Assembly (NCBI RefSeq): GCF_001642735.1
Contig: NZ_LWHM01000034.1
Location: 133,152-197,151 of the forward strand
Length of the DNA: 64,000 nt
From: Pseudohongiella nitratireducens
GTDB taxonomy: Bacteria; Pseudomonadota; Gammaproteobacteria; Pseudomonadales; Pseudohongiellaceae
Direction of reading: 5' to 3'
This document shows, one piece after another, positions 20,049-31,440 of the stretch. The first letter of the stretch is position 1; each line of letters begins with the position of its first letter. Below the pieces are notes generated by a model. That model searched no databases and had not been told where the DNA came from. It worked only from the letters and a program-made list of their open reading frames with translations. Both the position numbers and the translations under genes were made by a program.

Positions 20049-20052
<4 letters not shown>
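18649..20052 (+). CDS. YihY/BrkB family inner-membrane protein
   Basis: A 467-residue membrane protein with six predicted membrane segments in the first 310 residues, including MSLVYYTVIAIVPMLALTFSV, the family's most typical segment. The C-terminal third is soluble with a winged-helix-like stretch (WTLEELHAYTRLPPPMIEAAL). Function is not established for the family, and older RNase BN annotations are considered wrong. It starts a four-gene run, overlapping arsC by 4 bases (ATGA). Confidence 0.85.
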
Positions 20053-21022
<970 letters not shown>

Positions 21023-21023
21023 T

Positions 21024-21428
21024 ATGACAGAAACGTGGGAACCAAACAAGGCAGGCCAACTGAAAGTAAAACGGGCCAGGCTGGCGGCGCGCAGCAGCTA
21101 TTTCGGGCTAATTGGCCTGTTCACTGGAGATGCCGTACTGATCACCTTTCAGGGAGCGACAATTGCCGTGGCGATAGCGTTGTGGCTATTCAAGGTCTTG
21201 CCGCTGAGCATTTTCTATCCAGGCATCAAGAATAACAATCCCAGGGCTTATGCCTGGCTCAGCTTTGCCATTTTGCTGTATTTTATTCACGCCGTGGTTG
21301 TTATCAACGTCCCCGGCAACCTGGTCTATGACCTGCTCTACTGCGGCTTATGTGTGGCGGTATTTACCACTGCTGTCATCTATATTCGGACAGCCCGCAA
21401 ATACCTGGGGCAAAACCTGATGTCTTAA
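21024..21428 (+). CDS. DUF2069 family small membrane protein
   Basis: A 134-residue protein from the ATG at 21024, which has AGGAG about 10 bases before it. It shows four hydrophobic segments (for example FGLIGLFTGDAVLITF and AWLSFAILLYFIHAVVVI) and the NNNPRAYAWLSF signature of DUF2069. Function is unknown. An earlier ATG in frame would extend it into wrbA and is unlikely. It ends 3 bases before the convergent hda stop. Confidence 0.82.
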   Translation: MTETWEPNKAGQLKVKRARLAARSSYFGLIGLFTGDAVLITFQGATIAVAIALWLFKVLPLSIFYPGIKNNNPRAYAWLSFAILLYFIHAVVVINVPGNLVYDLLYCGLCVAVFTTAVIYIRTARKYLGQNLMS

Positions 21429-21431
21429 TCG

Positions 21432-22214
21432 CTATTGCGCAGCTTCCTGTTCATCCAGCAAGGTGCGCAATAATGGTATTGTCACTTTTCGTCGTGTCGC
21501 CAACGAGTGCTGATCCAGGTCCTGTAAAATACCAAACAGTGTTGTGGTACTTCGCTCACAGCGCCTGACCAGATACTCGGCGACATCACTACCCAGCTCA
21601 AACCCGCGGCGATTTGCCCGCATTTGCAGCGCCAGCACTTTTTGTTCATCAGTCAGATGCGGCACATGGAACACCACGGCCGACTGAAGACGGGACTGCA
21701 GGTCAGCCAGGGACAGCTGGCACTGTGCAGGGCTGCGCTGACCAGCAATGAGCAGCGCAGTATTTTCACTGACCAGGCGGTTATATAAATGGAATAGCGC
21801 CTGCTCCCATTCGGCCTGACCGAATACACTTTCTATGTGATCCAGGCAAAGTACATCCATGGCCTCAAGCCCGATCAGAATGTCGGGTGACAACTCATCC
21901 AGCATGGCCATATCCAGATAGAATACCGCCAGCCCGGCTGCATCTGCCTGATGGGAAACGGCCTGCAACAAATGCGAGCACCCCGCTCCCTGACTCCCCC
22001 ACAACCAGGTAAAGTCCGAAAGCACCGTGCCTTGTTGCGGCACCACCTCCCCGGCGGTTGCCCACTGAAACAGGCGCTGTTTCAGATGCATAACAGCCGG
22101 CAGTTCATGCCCGGCGTCTTGCACAGGCGCATAGAAGTTATCAAATGTTGCCTCATCATTGAGACTTAAACGCAGTGGCAACTGCCTGGGGGAAGCGGGA
22201 TTCATGTCAGTCAT
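21432..22214 (-). CDS. hda: DnaA regulatory inactivator Hda (DnaA-like AAA+ protein)
   Basis: A DnaA-domain-III homologue that, with the sliding clamp, stimulates hydrolysis of ATP bound to DnaA to stop re-initiation. Near the N-terminus QLPLRLSL is the clamp-binding motif. The P-loop equivalent is WGSQGAGCSHLLQAV, which lacks the canonical GKT lysine, as in many proteins of this branch. A lid domain follows. A second ATG at 22205 would shorten it by three residues. It is coupled to DUF2066 upstream (3-base gap). Confidence 0.85.
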   Translation of the reverse strand: MTDMNPASPRQLPLRLSLNDEATFDNFYAPVQDAGHELPAVMHLKQRLFQWATAGEVVPQQGTVLSDFTWLWGSQGAGCSHLLQAVSHQADAAGLAVFYLDMAMLDELSPDILIGLEAMDVLCLDHIESVFGQAEWEQALFHLYNRLVSENTALLIAGQRSPAQCQLSLADLQSRLQSAVVFHVPHLTDEQKVLALQMRANRRGFELGSDVAEYLVRRCERSTTTLFGILQDLDQHSLATRRKVTIPLLRTLLDEQEAAQ

Positions 22215-22217
22215 TAA

Positions 22218-23318
22218 TCATCGGGTCCAGCGAAAATTCAACACCTGTGGTAATGGTTCACCCGGCTCAAAGTTACCAGGCTGCAGATCACGTCCCAGGC
22301 TGATGAACTCACTCAGCATTTGTCGTGTACCAGCCAGGTCAAGCCGTAACTCAATCGTGCCCGGCCGCAGTGCGGTCAGCGAGACCTGCTCGACTACTGA
22401 CAGAGAGGAAAGGTAATCCACGACCTGACGGTGGCTTTGCATGTTATTGATGCCGCTGATCTCTACCCGAACTGAATCACGCTGTTCAAACTCGCTCAAC
22501 ACCAGGCCAAAATAATTGGCCAGCATCGAGGTCAATCGATCCAGCGGCACTGTCATGTAATCACTATCCACTGAATCCAGGTGGTCAAATGTTTCATTGC
22601 GATCCCTGAACATGATGCGCCACAACCCCACCCACTGCCCGTCCGGTGTTTCCAGAATCCGTCCGGCCAGAATACTGTCAGCACCGTAGCGCTGTGCCGC
22701 CGATTGTAATGATTCGGAATCGAGTGACCAACCCTCTTCCCGGGTCACCAGGCGACGGTCTGTCAGATCCAGCAAAGGCAGTAACACAGGGACTGCCCGG
22801 CGATCGGCAAAGGCCTGGCTTTGTACGATCAATTCATGTTCACTGCCAGAGCCAAGCGCCACTCGACGCCCGTCAGCACTCTGGAGGGTCAGCCAAAGCA
22901 GAATACTGGCGCGGTTATTATCCCAGACAGGTATATTCTCCCTGTTCAGCAAGTCATCAAGTAATGCCTGGTCAAACTGAACACTCAGGGCTCCGCCCTC
23001 AGGGCCTGAGCGATAGCTTACTTCTGAAACATAGGACGCGGACATGCGCAGGGCGTCGATTATCGCCGGATGCTCAAGCCACCGCGTTTCCCCAGTGACT
23101 TTCACCAGAACTTGCTGAAACGCCTGCCGGTAGGCACGCTGGCGTTCCTGTTCACTCTGATTATTGACGGCAATGGTTTCTTCATACAACCCGGTCACAG
23201 GCAACGCCTGAACAACAGGGGCACCAGGCAGCAATGCCATAAATACCATGGCAGCGAACAGCCATTGAGCCCTGCTTTTACGTAGCCGCAACATCGCTAT
23301 GTTGGAATTTGGGAACAT
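22218..23318 (-). CDS. DUF2066 family secreted protein
   Basis: A 366-residue protein with an N-terminal signal (WLFAAMVFMALLPGAPVVQA) and the DUF2066 pattern RAYRQAFQQVLVKVTGETRW followed by PVWDNNRASILLWLTL. Function is unknown. The family sits next to hda and opposite purM in many gammaproteobacteria, an arrangement kept here. An 'AGAGGCAGA' ribosome site precedes the start. Confidence 0.8.
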   Translation of the reverse strand: MFPNSNIAMLRLRKSRAQWLFAAMVFMALLPGAPVVQALPVTGLYEETIAVNNQSEQERQRAYRQAFQQVLVKVTGETRWLEHPAIIDALRMSASYVSEVSYRSGPEGGALSVQFDQALLDDLLNRENIPVWDNNRASILLWLTLQSADGRRVALGSGSEHELIVQSQAFADRRAVPVLLPLLDLTDRRLVTREEGWSLDSESLQSAAQRYGADSILAGRILETPDGQWVGLWRIMFRDRNETFDHLDSVDSDYMTVPLDRLTSMLANYFGLVLSEFEQRDSVRVEISGINNMQSHRQVVDYLSSLSVVEQVSLTALRPGTIELRLDLAGTRQMLSEFISLGRDLQPGNFEPGEPLPQVLNFRWTR

Positions 23319-23449
23319 TCTGCCTCTGACTCGACGAATTTATCAGCGAAATCATACCCGATCACCCGTCGCATTAACATAATCGACTGACGTTCGAGTT
23401 GCTAACTGTTAAAATAACCTTTCCATTTTTTTCACAAAGCGCAGCCAAT

Positions 23450-24568
23450 ATGACCGACTCCAAAAAGCCTATCGATGAATCTTCCCGAGACACACAGTCT
23501 GCTGATGACCAATCAACCGGTTCACCACAGAAAGGGTTGAGTTACAAAGATGCTGGCGTCGATATTGACGCTGGCGATGCGCTGGTTGAGCGTATCAAGG
23601 GAGTCACCCAGGCAACCCGCCGTCCGGAAGTCCTCTCAGGCCTTGGCGGCTTTGGTGCTTTGTGTGAGTTGCCCAGCAGCTATCGCGAGCCCGTGCTGGT
23701 GTCAGCCACCGATGGTGTTGGTACCAAACTGAAGCTTGCTATCGAGAGCAACCATCACAATACCATCGGTATTGATCTGGTTGCCATGTGTGTCAATGAC
23801 CTGATTGTCTGTGGCGCTGAGCCGCTGTTTTTCCTTGACTACTATGCTACCGGCGGCCTGGATGTGGAGGTTGCCAGCAAGGTTGTTGAAGGCATTGGCG
23901 AAGGCTGTCGCCAGGCTAACTGTTCACTGATTGGCGGTGAGACTGCCGAAATGCCGGGCATGTACCAGAAAGGCGACTATGATTTGGCCGGCTTTTCTGT
24001 CGGTGTTGTGGAAAAAAGTGAAATCATCCAGCAGGGGCAGGTCAAAGAGGGAGACGCATTGATCGGACTGGCTTCCTCCGGCCCTCACTCCAACGGCTAT
24101 TCATTGATCCGCAAGGTGCTTGAAGTATCCGATGCCCGCCTGGACGACCCTTTTGCAGACAGCACGCTCGGCGAGGTACTGCTGGCACCAACAGAAATTT
24201 ACGTCAAAGCGGTTACAGAACTGCGCAAACAGGTGACGGTCAATGCCATTGCCCACATTACTGGTGGCGGCTTGCTGGAAAACATTCCCCGGGTTCTGCC
24301 TGATCACACTTGCGCTGACGTCGACAGTGATACCTGGCAGCGGCCTGCCATCTTCGACTGGTTGCAAGACAATGGCAACATCGCTAACCGGGAAATGCTG
24401 CGTACCTTTAACTGCGGTATTGGCATGGTCATTTGCGTGCCTGCCGACCAGGCTGGGAAAGCAGTAGAATTGCTTAGCGCCATGACTCGCGGTGCCGCTA
24501 TCATCGGCAGCATCACCCGACAGGATGATGAGAAACCTACTGTAAAGGTCACCGGTCAATACGCATGA
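23450..24568 (+). CDS. purM: phosphoribosylformylglycinamidine cyclo-ligase
   Basis: AIR synthetase, the fifth step of purine synthesis. It has the ATP-binding [15 protein letters not shown], the [25 protein letters not shown] core and [12 protein letters not shown]. From the ATG at 23450 it is 372 residues. The first 30 or so are a Ser/Asp/Gln-rich extension not seen in E. coli PurM (345 residues). An upstream in-frame start at 23399 is less likely, being poor in codon quality. It overlaps purN by 4 bases. Confidence 0.95.
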   Translation: MTDSKKPIDESSRDTQSADDQSTGSPQKGLSYKDAGVDIDAGDALVERIKGVTQATRRPEVLSGLGGFGALCELPSSYREPVLVSATDGVGTKLKLAIESNHHNTIGIDLVAMCVNDLIVCGAEPLFFLDYYATGGLDVEVASKVVEGIGEGCRQANCSLIGGETAEMPGMYQKGDYDLAGFSVGVVEKSEIIQQGQVKEGDALIGLASSGPHSNGYSLIRKVLEVSDARLDDPFADSTLGEVLLAPTEIYVKAVTELRKQVTVNAIAHITGGGLLENIPRVLPDHTCADVDSDTWQRPAIFDWLQDNGNIANREMLRTFNCGIGMVICVPADQAGKAVELLSAMTRGAAIIGSITRQDDEKPTVKVTGQYA

Positions 24569-25257
24569 CAGCAGGAAGTAAAAACAGCGTGGGCGGTCTG
24601 AACGACAACCACCCAAATCCGGCGCTTTGCCGTGTTGTGGTCCTGATTTCCGGGAATGGCAGTAACCTGCAAGCCATGTTGGACCTGGCTGACAAACCCT
24701 ATGACATTGTCGCCGTACTGAGCAACAAAGATGGCGTATACGGCCTGCAACGTGCCGCCGACGCGGGTGTTAGCACTCATGTGATACCCCATACACAATA
24801 CCCGGATCGGGAAACGTTCGATCAGGCAATGATCCAGGTGATTGATCAGTATCAGCCTGACCTGATTGTCCTGGCCGGCTTCATGCGCATACTAAGTTCA
24901 GCCTTTGTTCAGCATTACCAGGGCAGACTGATCAACATACACCCGTCTTTGTTACCCAAGTATAAAGGGACCAAGACGCACCAGCGTGCACTGGAAGCCG
25001 GTGATAAAGAACATGGTGTCAGTGTCCATTTTGTCACCGAAGAGCTCGATGGTGGCCCGGTAGTCAGGCAGGCCGTGGTGGACATATTGCCCGGTGATGA
25101 TGCCGACACGTTGGCAGCACGCGTAGCCGGCGAAGAGCACAAAATATACCCGGAAGTGGTAAGCTGGTTTGCACTGAAACGTCTGAAGCTTTCCGACTCG
25201 GGGGTATTACTGGATGGCACCCCTTTGAGTGCCGAGGGAGTACGAAGCAAAGCCTGA
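24565..25257 (+). CDS. purN: phosphoribosylglycinamide formyltransferase
   Basis: GAR transformylase, the third step of purine synthesis, using 10-formyl-THF. The core begins [19 protein letters not shown]. The catalytic Asn/His and Asp regions are in [23 protein letters not shown] and [16 protein letters not shown]. At 230 residues it is slightly longer than E. coli PurN because of a short N-terminal lead. It overlaps purM by ATGA, giving a two-gene operon as is usual. Confidence 0.95.
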   Translation: MTAGSKNSVGGLNDNHPNPALCRVVVLISGNGSNLQAMLDLADKPYDIVAVLSNKDGVYGLQRAADAGVSTHVIPHTQYPDRETFDQAMIQVIDQYQPDLIVLAGFMRILSSAFVQHYQGRLINIHPSLLPKYKGTKTHQRALEAGDKEHGVSVHFVTEELDGGPVVRQAVVDILPGDDADTLAARVAGEEHKIYPEVVSWFALKRLKLSDSGVLLDGTPLSAEGVRSKA

Positions 25258-25303
25258 CCCCTTTAACGCTAAGCAGCAGGCAAGGGTCTAACCGGAGGTC
25301 TGA

Positions 25304-26125
25304 GTGGATAACAACCTTAGCTATTGCCGATTGACACTGACTCGACAGCAGAAACTGCGGGGGTGGGCTGCCACCTTATTCGGCATCCTGTTTTGTACCG
25401 CCAGCACCTTTGCCCCCCCTGTATTTGCACAGACCGATGATCTGCCCGCGCCTCAACCTTACCGCGCCGAATATGAAGCACGAGCCATGGGCATGAGTAC
25501 CGAGGCTTACCGGACATTGTCAATGGAAGCAGATGGCAGTTATTACCTGCGTCATGGACTCGACTTATCCATCCTGGGTGCCACGTTGATTGAGGTCGAA
25601 GAACGCAGCTACTTTCAGTGGCAAAACAGCGGCGCCCGGCCCACGGAGTATGCGTTTGAACAAGGCGGTATTCGCAAGCGCCAGGAGTCAGTTGATTTCG
25701 ACTGGCAGTCAGGCACCGTCAATTTACGACGGGATGACCATGAGCAGGAAATTGATGCTGAACCCGGCATGCTGGACGGATTAAGTTTTTCTGCACAGCT
25801 CAGTGCCATGGTTCAGCAACTCGACCAGCAGGGCAAGCTCGCCTCATTATCTGAGTCTCCGATCCGGCTCAGTTTTACTATCGTCGACGGTCGCGAAAGC
25901 GAAGTTCATGAATACGACATCATGGCCTTTGAAGAGGTTGAAACAACGCAAGGGACGATGCCGGCACTTCGTGTGGAGCGCTGGCGGGAGCCGGACAGTG
26001 AACGCAGCACCATTCTCTGGCTGGCAGTAGAATATCAATACACCCTGGCCCGACTCGAACAGACAGAAAGTAATGGCACGACAACAACGCTGTCGTTGGT
26101 AGAGATAGAATTTCTCGACGAGTAG
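25304..26125 (+). CDS. DUF3108 family exported protein
   Basis: A 273-residue protein starting at a GTG (25304) with GGAGG a few bases before it. The signal segment is GWAATLFGILFCTASTFAPPVFA. DUF3108 features are YRAEYEARAMGMSTEAYRTL near the start and the beta-rich repeats that follow. Function is unknown. The family often follows purN in Pseudomonas-like genomes. It ends 7 bases before the fleQ stop, and the two are convergent. Confidence 0.8.
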   Translation: MDNNLSYCRLTLTRQQKLRGWAATLFGILFCTASTFAPPVFAQTDDLPAPQPYRAEYEARAMGMSTEAYRTLSMEADGSYYLRHGLDLSILGATLIEVEERSYFQWQNSGARPTEYAFEQGGIRKRQESVDFDWQSGTVNLRRDDHEQEIDAEPGMLDGLSFSAQLSAMVQQLDQQGKLASLSESPIRLSFTIVDGRESEVHEYDIMAFEEVETTQGTMPALRVERWREPDSERSTILWLAVEYQYTLARLEQTESNGTTTTLSLVEIEFLDE

Positions 26126-26132
26126 TGCTGGT

Positions 26133-27719
26133 TCAGGCTCTTTGCATGTCGTATTTGCGCATTTTTTCCACCAGAGTGGTGCGCCGGATACTCAACCGGT
26201 CTGCCGCTCTGGCAACCACACCATCACAGTCATGCAATGCCTGCTCGATCAAGCTCTTTTCGAGATTTGACAAATACTCTTTCAGATCCAGCCCGTTGAG
26301 TGGCAGCAAAGGTTCTGCATCGCTGATATCGGCACCGATATCCTGCCCTGCAATCCCTCCCTGCATTCCAGCATTCAGCATCAAAGAAGCAATATGACTG
26401 TCACTGGCCGCGCTTTCACACTCTTCACTGTCCAATGCATTACCTGGCTCTGCTGCATTTGCCCCGTTCAAGGCTGACCGGGCTTCCACCTGCCCCTGAA
26501 CAGCAGCCATTAACGAAGCGCCGATAGCCCCATGTTCACCTGGCAGTTCAGCCGGTTGATACTGCCTGGGCAGGTCTTTAACACCAACCACACCATGAGG
26601 GTGCAAAATCGTCATGCGTTCAACCAGGTTGGCCAACTCACGGACATTCCCCGGCCACTGATACTGCATCAAGGCATGAATGGCGGCAGAATTAAAGCGA
26701 ACGGAGCCACGCTTGCTGGCCTCAAGCCTGCCAATCAATTCATTTAACAAAAACGGAATATCTGAAGCACGCTCCCGCAATGACGGCATTTCAATTGGGA
26801 AAACATTCAGACGATAGAAAAGGTCCTGACGAAAAGCGCCAGTGGCGATCATATCTTCCAGGTTACGATGAGTCGCTGCCAGAATACGCACATTGGTTTT
26901 TAACGTACGTGTACCACCCACACGTTCATAACTCTGCTCCTGAATCACTCGTAGCAGTTTGACCTGCATCGGTAACGGCATATCACCGATTTCATCCAGG
27001 AACAGGGTGCCACCTTCCGCCAGTTCAAAGCGCCCCACGCGAGTAGAAATTGCACCGGTGAATGCGCCTTTTTCATGGCCGAACAGCTCGCTTTCCAGCA
27101 GATCTGGGGGAATGGCACCACAGTTTATCGGTACAAAAGGCTTATCAGCCCGTGCGGAGTTGGCGTGCAGGTTCCTGGCCACCACCTCTTTACCGGTACC
27201 TGATTCACCGGTAATCAATACCGTCACTTCGGTATCTGCCACCTGGGACATAATCTGGCGAATCTGATGCACATGGTGTGAATCTCCCACCAGACTGTGG
27301 AAAACATTATAATCGCGGACCGATGCAAGTTCCCGCAGGCGGGCATAGTGTTCACCGTAAACCTGAGCCTTGTGCAGGCTGTCGAGAACAGGTTGATACT
27401 GCAGGGGAAGTGACAGACCTGCTACCACACGCGCGGCAACCGGTTCTGATAATACCAGCGGCTGCTGGTGGTACAGATAAACCAGTGGCACACCATCATG
27501 CCACTGCACCAGTTCATTCAGAAGCTCGGTGGAATCCTGGGCACAGTAGTCACCAACCAGCACCATTTTGACCTGATCACCATCCAGCGCCTTGTCTGCC
27601 AGTGATTTTCGCCACTTGTCCCGGCATAACCGGATTGTCGGCTCTCCCAGGAACCTTAATATTGTCTGGAGCTCTTGCGCCAGTGAATCGTTATCTTCTA
27701 TCAGTAGTATGTCAGTCAT
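26133..27719 (-). CDS. fleQ: flagellar sigma54-dependent master regulator FleQ
   Basis: An enhancer-binding protein that activates sigma54 flagellar promoters and, in Pseudomonas, responds to c-di-GMP. An N-terminal FleQ receiver-like domain (residues 1-115) is followed by an AAA+ domain with Walker A GESGTGKE (171-178), the sigma54-contact loop GAFTGA (218-223) and Walker [15 protein letters not shown] poorly conserved linker leads to a C-terminal Fis-type HTH ([21 protein letters not shown]). The ATG at 27719 gives 528 residues and a natural MTDILLIED start. An extra upstream GTG exists. A FleN partner gene is not in the window. Confidence 0.92.
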   Translation of the reverse strand: MTDILLIEDNDSLAQELQTILRFLGEPTIRLCRDKWRKSLADKALDGDQVKMVLVGDYCAQDSTELLNELVQWHDGVPLVYLYHQQPLVLSEPVAARVVAGLSLPLQYQPVLDSLHKAQVYGEHYARLRELASVRDYNVFHSLVGDSHHVHQIRQIMSQVADTEVTVLITGESGTGKEVVARNLHANSARADKPFVPINCGAIPPDLLESELFGHEKGAFTGAISTRVGRFELAEGGTLFLDEIGDMPLPMQVKLLRVIQEQSYERVGGTRTLKTNVRILAATHRNLEDMIATGAFRQDLFYRLNVFPIEMPSLRERASDIPFLLNELIGRLEASKRGSVRFNSAAIHALMQYQWPGNVRELANLVERMTILHPHGVVGVKDLPRQYQPAELPGEHGAIGASLMAAVQGQVEARSALNGANAAEPGNALDSEECESAASDSHIASLMLNAGMQGGIAGQDIGADISDAEPLLPLNGLDLKEYLSNLEKSLIEQALHDCDGVVARAADRLSIRRTTLVEKMRKYDMQRA

Positions 27720-27848
27720 CCCACAACTCGGCACGCGTACCGATAGCCCCCGCTATATTCGTCACTCTTGTAGCTGATCTCATTGCTTTTTAACAATTAG
27801 ACACTGCCAGCTTACCATGAGTCAAACCGGATATGCGGAGAATTTCAC

Positions 27849-28250
27849 TTACATTGTGGAACTGCGACCTGGCTCAATTTCTTCCCAGCCGGACTTTACG
27901 GTACGCATAAGCTCTGACACCTCATCAAGGAGGCCAATGTCATTATTCAGGTTAGCCTCCAGCAGACGCCGCTGCATGTAGTCGTACAGACGATCGAGGT
28001 TTTCCGCGTACTCTGGGGACTGCTGGCGGTCAAGACTGCCCTGCAAGCCTTCAATAATGTTAGTCGCCTTGCTGATCATGCGACCCTTAAGGCTGATGTC
28101 TTTCCTTTCAATCGCAGACCGGGCCTGAGCCAGACGATCCAGCGCGCCCGCCATTAACATCAGTATCAACCGGTGAGGTGAAGCATCTTCCACCTGGCCG
28201 ACATTGTTAACCTGTTGATATTGCGCGATTGCGCCGCTGGGTGAATACAT
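27849..28250 (-). CDS. fliS: flagellin export chaperone FliS
   Basis: A small all-helical chaperone (133 residues) that keeps flagellin unfolded for export. The family start is YQQVNNVGQVEDASPHRLILML and a YDYMQRRLLEANLNND segment follows. It lies 50 bases after fliD. The downstream gap to fleQ (129 bases) should hold the fleQ promoter. No fliT follows it, as it often does, but a FliT-like gene sits beyond fliC. Confidence 0.93.
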   Translation of the reverse strand: MYSPSGAIAQYQQVNNVGQVEDASPHRLILMLMAGALDRLAQARSAIERKDISLKGRMISKATNIIEGLQGSLDRQQSPEYAENLDRLYDYMQRRLLEANLNNDIGLLDEVSELMRTVKSGWEEIEPGRSSTM

Positions 28251-28300
28251 AAAACATCCTCATTATCTGGATAGTTAATAGACAGTGATTTAATAACTCG

Positions 28301-31120
28301 TTACGACTGCTCACGACCTGACGCCAGCGCCTCCAGCATGGGTAGCTGCGCCTCCAGGAAGTCCATGGTGCTGTTAAAATTGGAAATAATAATTTCATTG
28401 GCAAAAAACGATGCCTGCAGGCGACTTTCCGTGGCTGCCAGCCTCTCTGCCAACTCAACACGCTTTTCCGCAATCCGCTCCAGCTCAAGATTCAGAGAGT
28501 CCGTCCGGCCTGTCATCAGGCCATCACTGGCAAACATGCTGTCGATAAGTTCAGTCGTCTGGCTGGCCAGACCACGGAAGAAATCAATGGTACCTCTGCT
28601 GCCGACAGCACCATCTGTAATACGCAGCCGGATGCCACTTGCCGGGTCTGCATCGCCGCTGGCTTTTGTGCCTGAGGCGCTTTGTGCACCACTGCCAGTG
28701 ACCAGGCCAAAGACCGTACCAGCATTGCCTGACAGGCTGGCAACACTGACCTGGGATGCTTCCCCACGACTTTGAGAGGTAAATCGGAAGCCACCACTGT
28801 CAGCATCATAAGTTACTGCTACGGCGGCCCCGGCTGCCAGCAAGGCCGGATCATTATTGATCGCATTGGTCAGCAAATCTGCCACGTTGTCAGGATCCGT
28901 GTCAGCAATGACACCCAGTGAGATCGTACCGGAGAGCGTACCATCGACACGCAGCCTGAACTCATCACCGGATGTGCTGGTCGATAAGTCACCAAAAGGG
29001 GCATTCAGATAATAACCGGAGGTCGCTGGCGTTATGCCATCAGAAGCTGTCAGCACCTGACCATTGCCTTCAGCCTGCAAACCATTGATGGTACCGGCCA
29101 CATTCAGGCCTCGAATTGATGTCACAGGCTCTGCATTGCCGTCAACAAAGCCAAGCCGCGTAGCGGCAGCCAGGTTAACATCACCAAACACAATCTCATC
29201 GCCAGCCGAGCCGGTACTGATGGTCAGCCCGGCGGTACCACTGTCGGCGTCGTATTCATACCCGACCGTGAGATCAATGCCTTCACCGGCGAAAGCGCCA
29301 TCCAGCAAAGACTCCACGGCAGTTATCAATTCATCTGCTGTGTTATAGGTAACCGGCGTACCGGCATCACCTGGTAATGTCAGCAATCCGGAATCCACGC
29401 CATTAATGCTGACACTGAACTGAGTATCGCTATCCACCGTCATGGCGGCATTCAAAGGATCGCTGCTATTGCCAGTGGTGGTAGCCAGCGCTGAATTGAA
29501 CAGTCCCTGATACGGCCCCTGCCCCTCTTCCACCAGCCCCAGCGTTGCCGCAGCCGCGCTGTCAATGCTGATCATGCGAATGACAGACTCTTTACCATAC
29601 CGGTTAGAGGTCATTTCCATGCGTGATTCACTGGCGTTATAACTCACCGTGACGGAGTTGGCTGAGCTGCGTAAATCTGAATGGCTGTTGATCTGACGCT
29701 GAACTTCTTCGGCCAGCAGATCAGCCGTTGCATAGTCTCCTTCGGTCAGGGAGATATCGACTTCCACGCCGTTGACCAGAATATTGAACTGATTATTACT
29801 GTCATCGATGGTGATATTGCCACTGGCCAGGCTGTCTACCGAAATGCCTTCATAACGGCCTGCGGTCGCCATCCGGGTCACTTCAACATCGTAACTGCCC
29901 GGCTGTGTTGCCGTTGAACTAGTGATAAAGCTGATATCATCGTCAGAAGGCTGGCCAGTGGTGGCAAACAGCGCTGTTACCGCTTGCGGGTCATCTGCGA
30001 AGGCCGCACGGAACTCTGCCGCATCAAACTCCATGAGGTAATCATTAAACTGGTTTGTGGTGACGCCGACCTCGGCTAATGAGCCATACGTGTTGCCCAG
30101 CGAAAAGGATCGCAAGGCGTTATTCACCGAGTTCATTGCCGTGCGCAGCGCCCGATCTCCGCTCAGCACACTGCCCTGGCCATTGTCCCCCGCATCCGGG
30201 TCAAATGCCGTCAATACATCGGCCATGGTCTTCAGGGCATTGTAGTTGTCCACCACGCCCTGTACTTTCTCTACCAGTTCACCGGGATCCTTACTGATAC
30301 TTAGCGTCACCGGTCCGGCAGTGGCTGCCTTCAGGTTCAGGGTGACACCCGGGATCACACCAGCAACGAGATTGTTATCGCGTGATATGTTGAGTCCGTT
30401 AACGGTAAACTCAGCATCCTGGGCAGCCTGGGTCTGCTCCATGGACTGACTTGACTGGTTAAAATCGAATACAGAGAGCGCCGCAGCGCCAGACGCTGTA
30501 ATTTCCAGACTGTTTTCAGCCCCTCCCTGCTCGCTTGTCATCAACAAACGATAACCACTGCCATCATCGACAATAGTGGCCTGTACGCCAAAATCAGCGT
30601 CATTGATCGCATCACGAATCCCGGCCAGCGTGTTATTACTGCTGTCGATCGTGATCGCCCGGGATTGCGCGTCCTCATTGACGGTGAAGCCCTGATAGAC
30701 ATCGCTGCCATCAATATCCGTGGTACCAAAACGAAAGGTCAACGTGCCCACACCAATCGCTTCGCTCGTGGACTCATAGGATTGGGAAACGATGGAGTGC
30801 TGCTGCGCCAATTGCCCTACCTGGACGCTATAGCTGCCGGACTCGGCAACACTGCTGGCGGTTGCTGACAAGGCTTCACTGTTGCTGGACGTGACCTGGC
30901 TGGCATTAAAGGCCGACAGACTGGTGAGTCCGCGTATGGATGAATTCAGCGTGGATAGCGCACTCTTGACTTCACCCAGGGCTTCCAGACGAGCTTCGGC
31001 GATAGCCTGATCGGAATCCAGGCGAGCCACTGCTGGAGCACGCTCGGCTTCCACCAATTGTTCAAGCAGCTCGCTGGTCAGCAGGCCGGAACCAATACCC
31101 AGTGACTGAATACTCGCCAT
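28301..31120 (-). CDS. fliD: flagellar filament cap protein FliD, greatly enlarged
   Basis: The cap on which flagellin polymerises. The N-terminal D0/D1 (ASIQSLGIGSGLLTSELLEQ) and a C-terminal coiled coil (LNLELERIAEKRVELAERLAA) are well conserved. The ATG at 31120 gives 939 residues, about twice the usual 450-480. The extra length is an insertion of some 440 residues between the halves of the FliD C-terminal domain, roughly residues 390-828. It contains several beta-sandwich-like repeats with Flagellin_IN-type patterns (NILVNGVEVDISL, FSVSINGVDSGLLTL, FRLRVDGTLSG). It is the first gene of a fliD-fliS transcript behind a sigma54 site. Confidence 0.92.
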   Translation of the reverse strand: MASIQSLGIGSGLLTSELLEQLVEAERAPAVARLDSDQAIAEARLEALGEVKSALSTLNSSIRGLTSLSAFNASQVTSSNSEALSATASSVAESGSYSVQVGQLAQQHSIVSQSYESTSEAIGVGTLTFRFGTTDIDGSDVYQGFTVNEDAQSRAITIDSSNNTLAGIRDAINDADFGVQATIVDDGSGYRLLMTSEQGGAENSLEITASGAAALSVFDFNQSSQSMEQTQAAQDAEFTVNGLNISRDNNLVAGVIPGVTLNLKAATAGPVTLSISKDPGELVEKVQGVVDNYNALKTMADVLTAFDPDAGDNGQGSVLSGDRALRTAMNSVNNALRSFSLGNTYGSLAEVGVTTNQFNDYLMEFDAAEFRAAFADDPQAVTALFATTGQPSDDDISFITSSTATQPGSYDVEVTRMATAGRYEGISVDSLASGNITIDDSNNQFNILVNGVEVDISLTEGDYATADLLAEEVQRQINSHSDLRSSANSVTVSYNASESRMEMTSNRYGKESVIRMISIDSAAAATLGLVEEGQGPYQGLFNSALATTTGNSSDPLNAAMTVDSDTQFSVSINGVDSGLLTLPGDAGTPVTYNTADELITAVESLLDGAFAGEGIDLTVGYEYDADSGTAGLTISTGSAGDEIVFGDVNLAAATRLGFVDGNAEPVTSIRGLNVAGTINGLQAEGNGQVLTASDGITPATSGYYLNAPFGDLSTSTSGDEFRLRVDGTLSGTISLGVIADTDPDNVADLLTNAINNDPALLAAGAAVAVTYDADSGGFRFTSQSRGEASQVSVASLSGNAGTVFGLVTGSGAQSASGTKASGDADPASGIRLRITDGAVGSRGTIDFFRGLASQTTELIDSMFASDGLMTGRTDSLNLELERIAEKRVELAERLAATESRLQASFFANEIIISNFNSTMDFLEAQLPMLEALASGREQS

Positions 31121-31180
31121 ATCTTGTCGTTGCCTCTCATCAAATAGGTAGCCGAATGAATCGACTGACAATCATGCTCA

Positions 31181-31195
31181 GCAATTTCCAGGCCA
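31181..31195 (-). promoter_or_regulatory. sigma54 promoter for fliD
   Basis: On the minus strand TGGCCTGGAAATTGC shows the GG-N10-GC spacing of -24/-12 promoters (consensus TGGCAC-N5-TTGCW). It lies 61 bases before the fliD ATG and is the expected class for a FleQ-activated gene. Confidence 0.7.
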
Positions 31196-31385
31196 GCTAT
31201 CGCCAGGAGCCAGCCCATCTTTGTTAACAACTTGCCAACGCCCTGCAGACTCAGTAGGAACAATGAGTTAACCGGGCAGGTCACCAAGGTTATCGACCCG
31301 AGTCGCAGAATCTTGACTCTGACAAGGCGGCAAAAAACTGCCCGCCACTTGCGACAAACGGTCGGTTTTTGCCGTCCTTCATGCA

Positions 31386-31414
31386 TTGAGTCGACCTGCT
31401 GAAACCGCTAGAAT
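31386..31414 (+). promoter_or_regulatory. sigma70 promoter for the exported DUF-type gene
   Basis: TTGAGT, a 17-base spacer and TAGAAT precede the gene at 31441 by 27 bases. AGGAG lies 9 bases before its ATG. It is a housekeeping-type promoter, unlike those of the surrounding flagellar genes. Confidence 0.65.
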
Positions 31415-31440
31415 CAGAGCAAGGCACAGGAGAAGATGCT

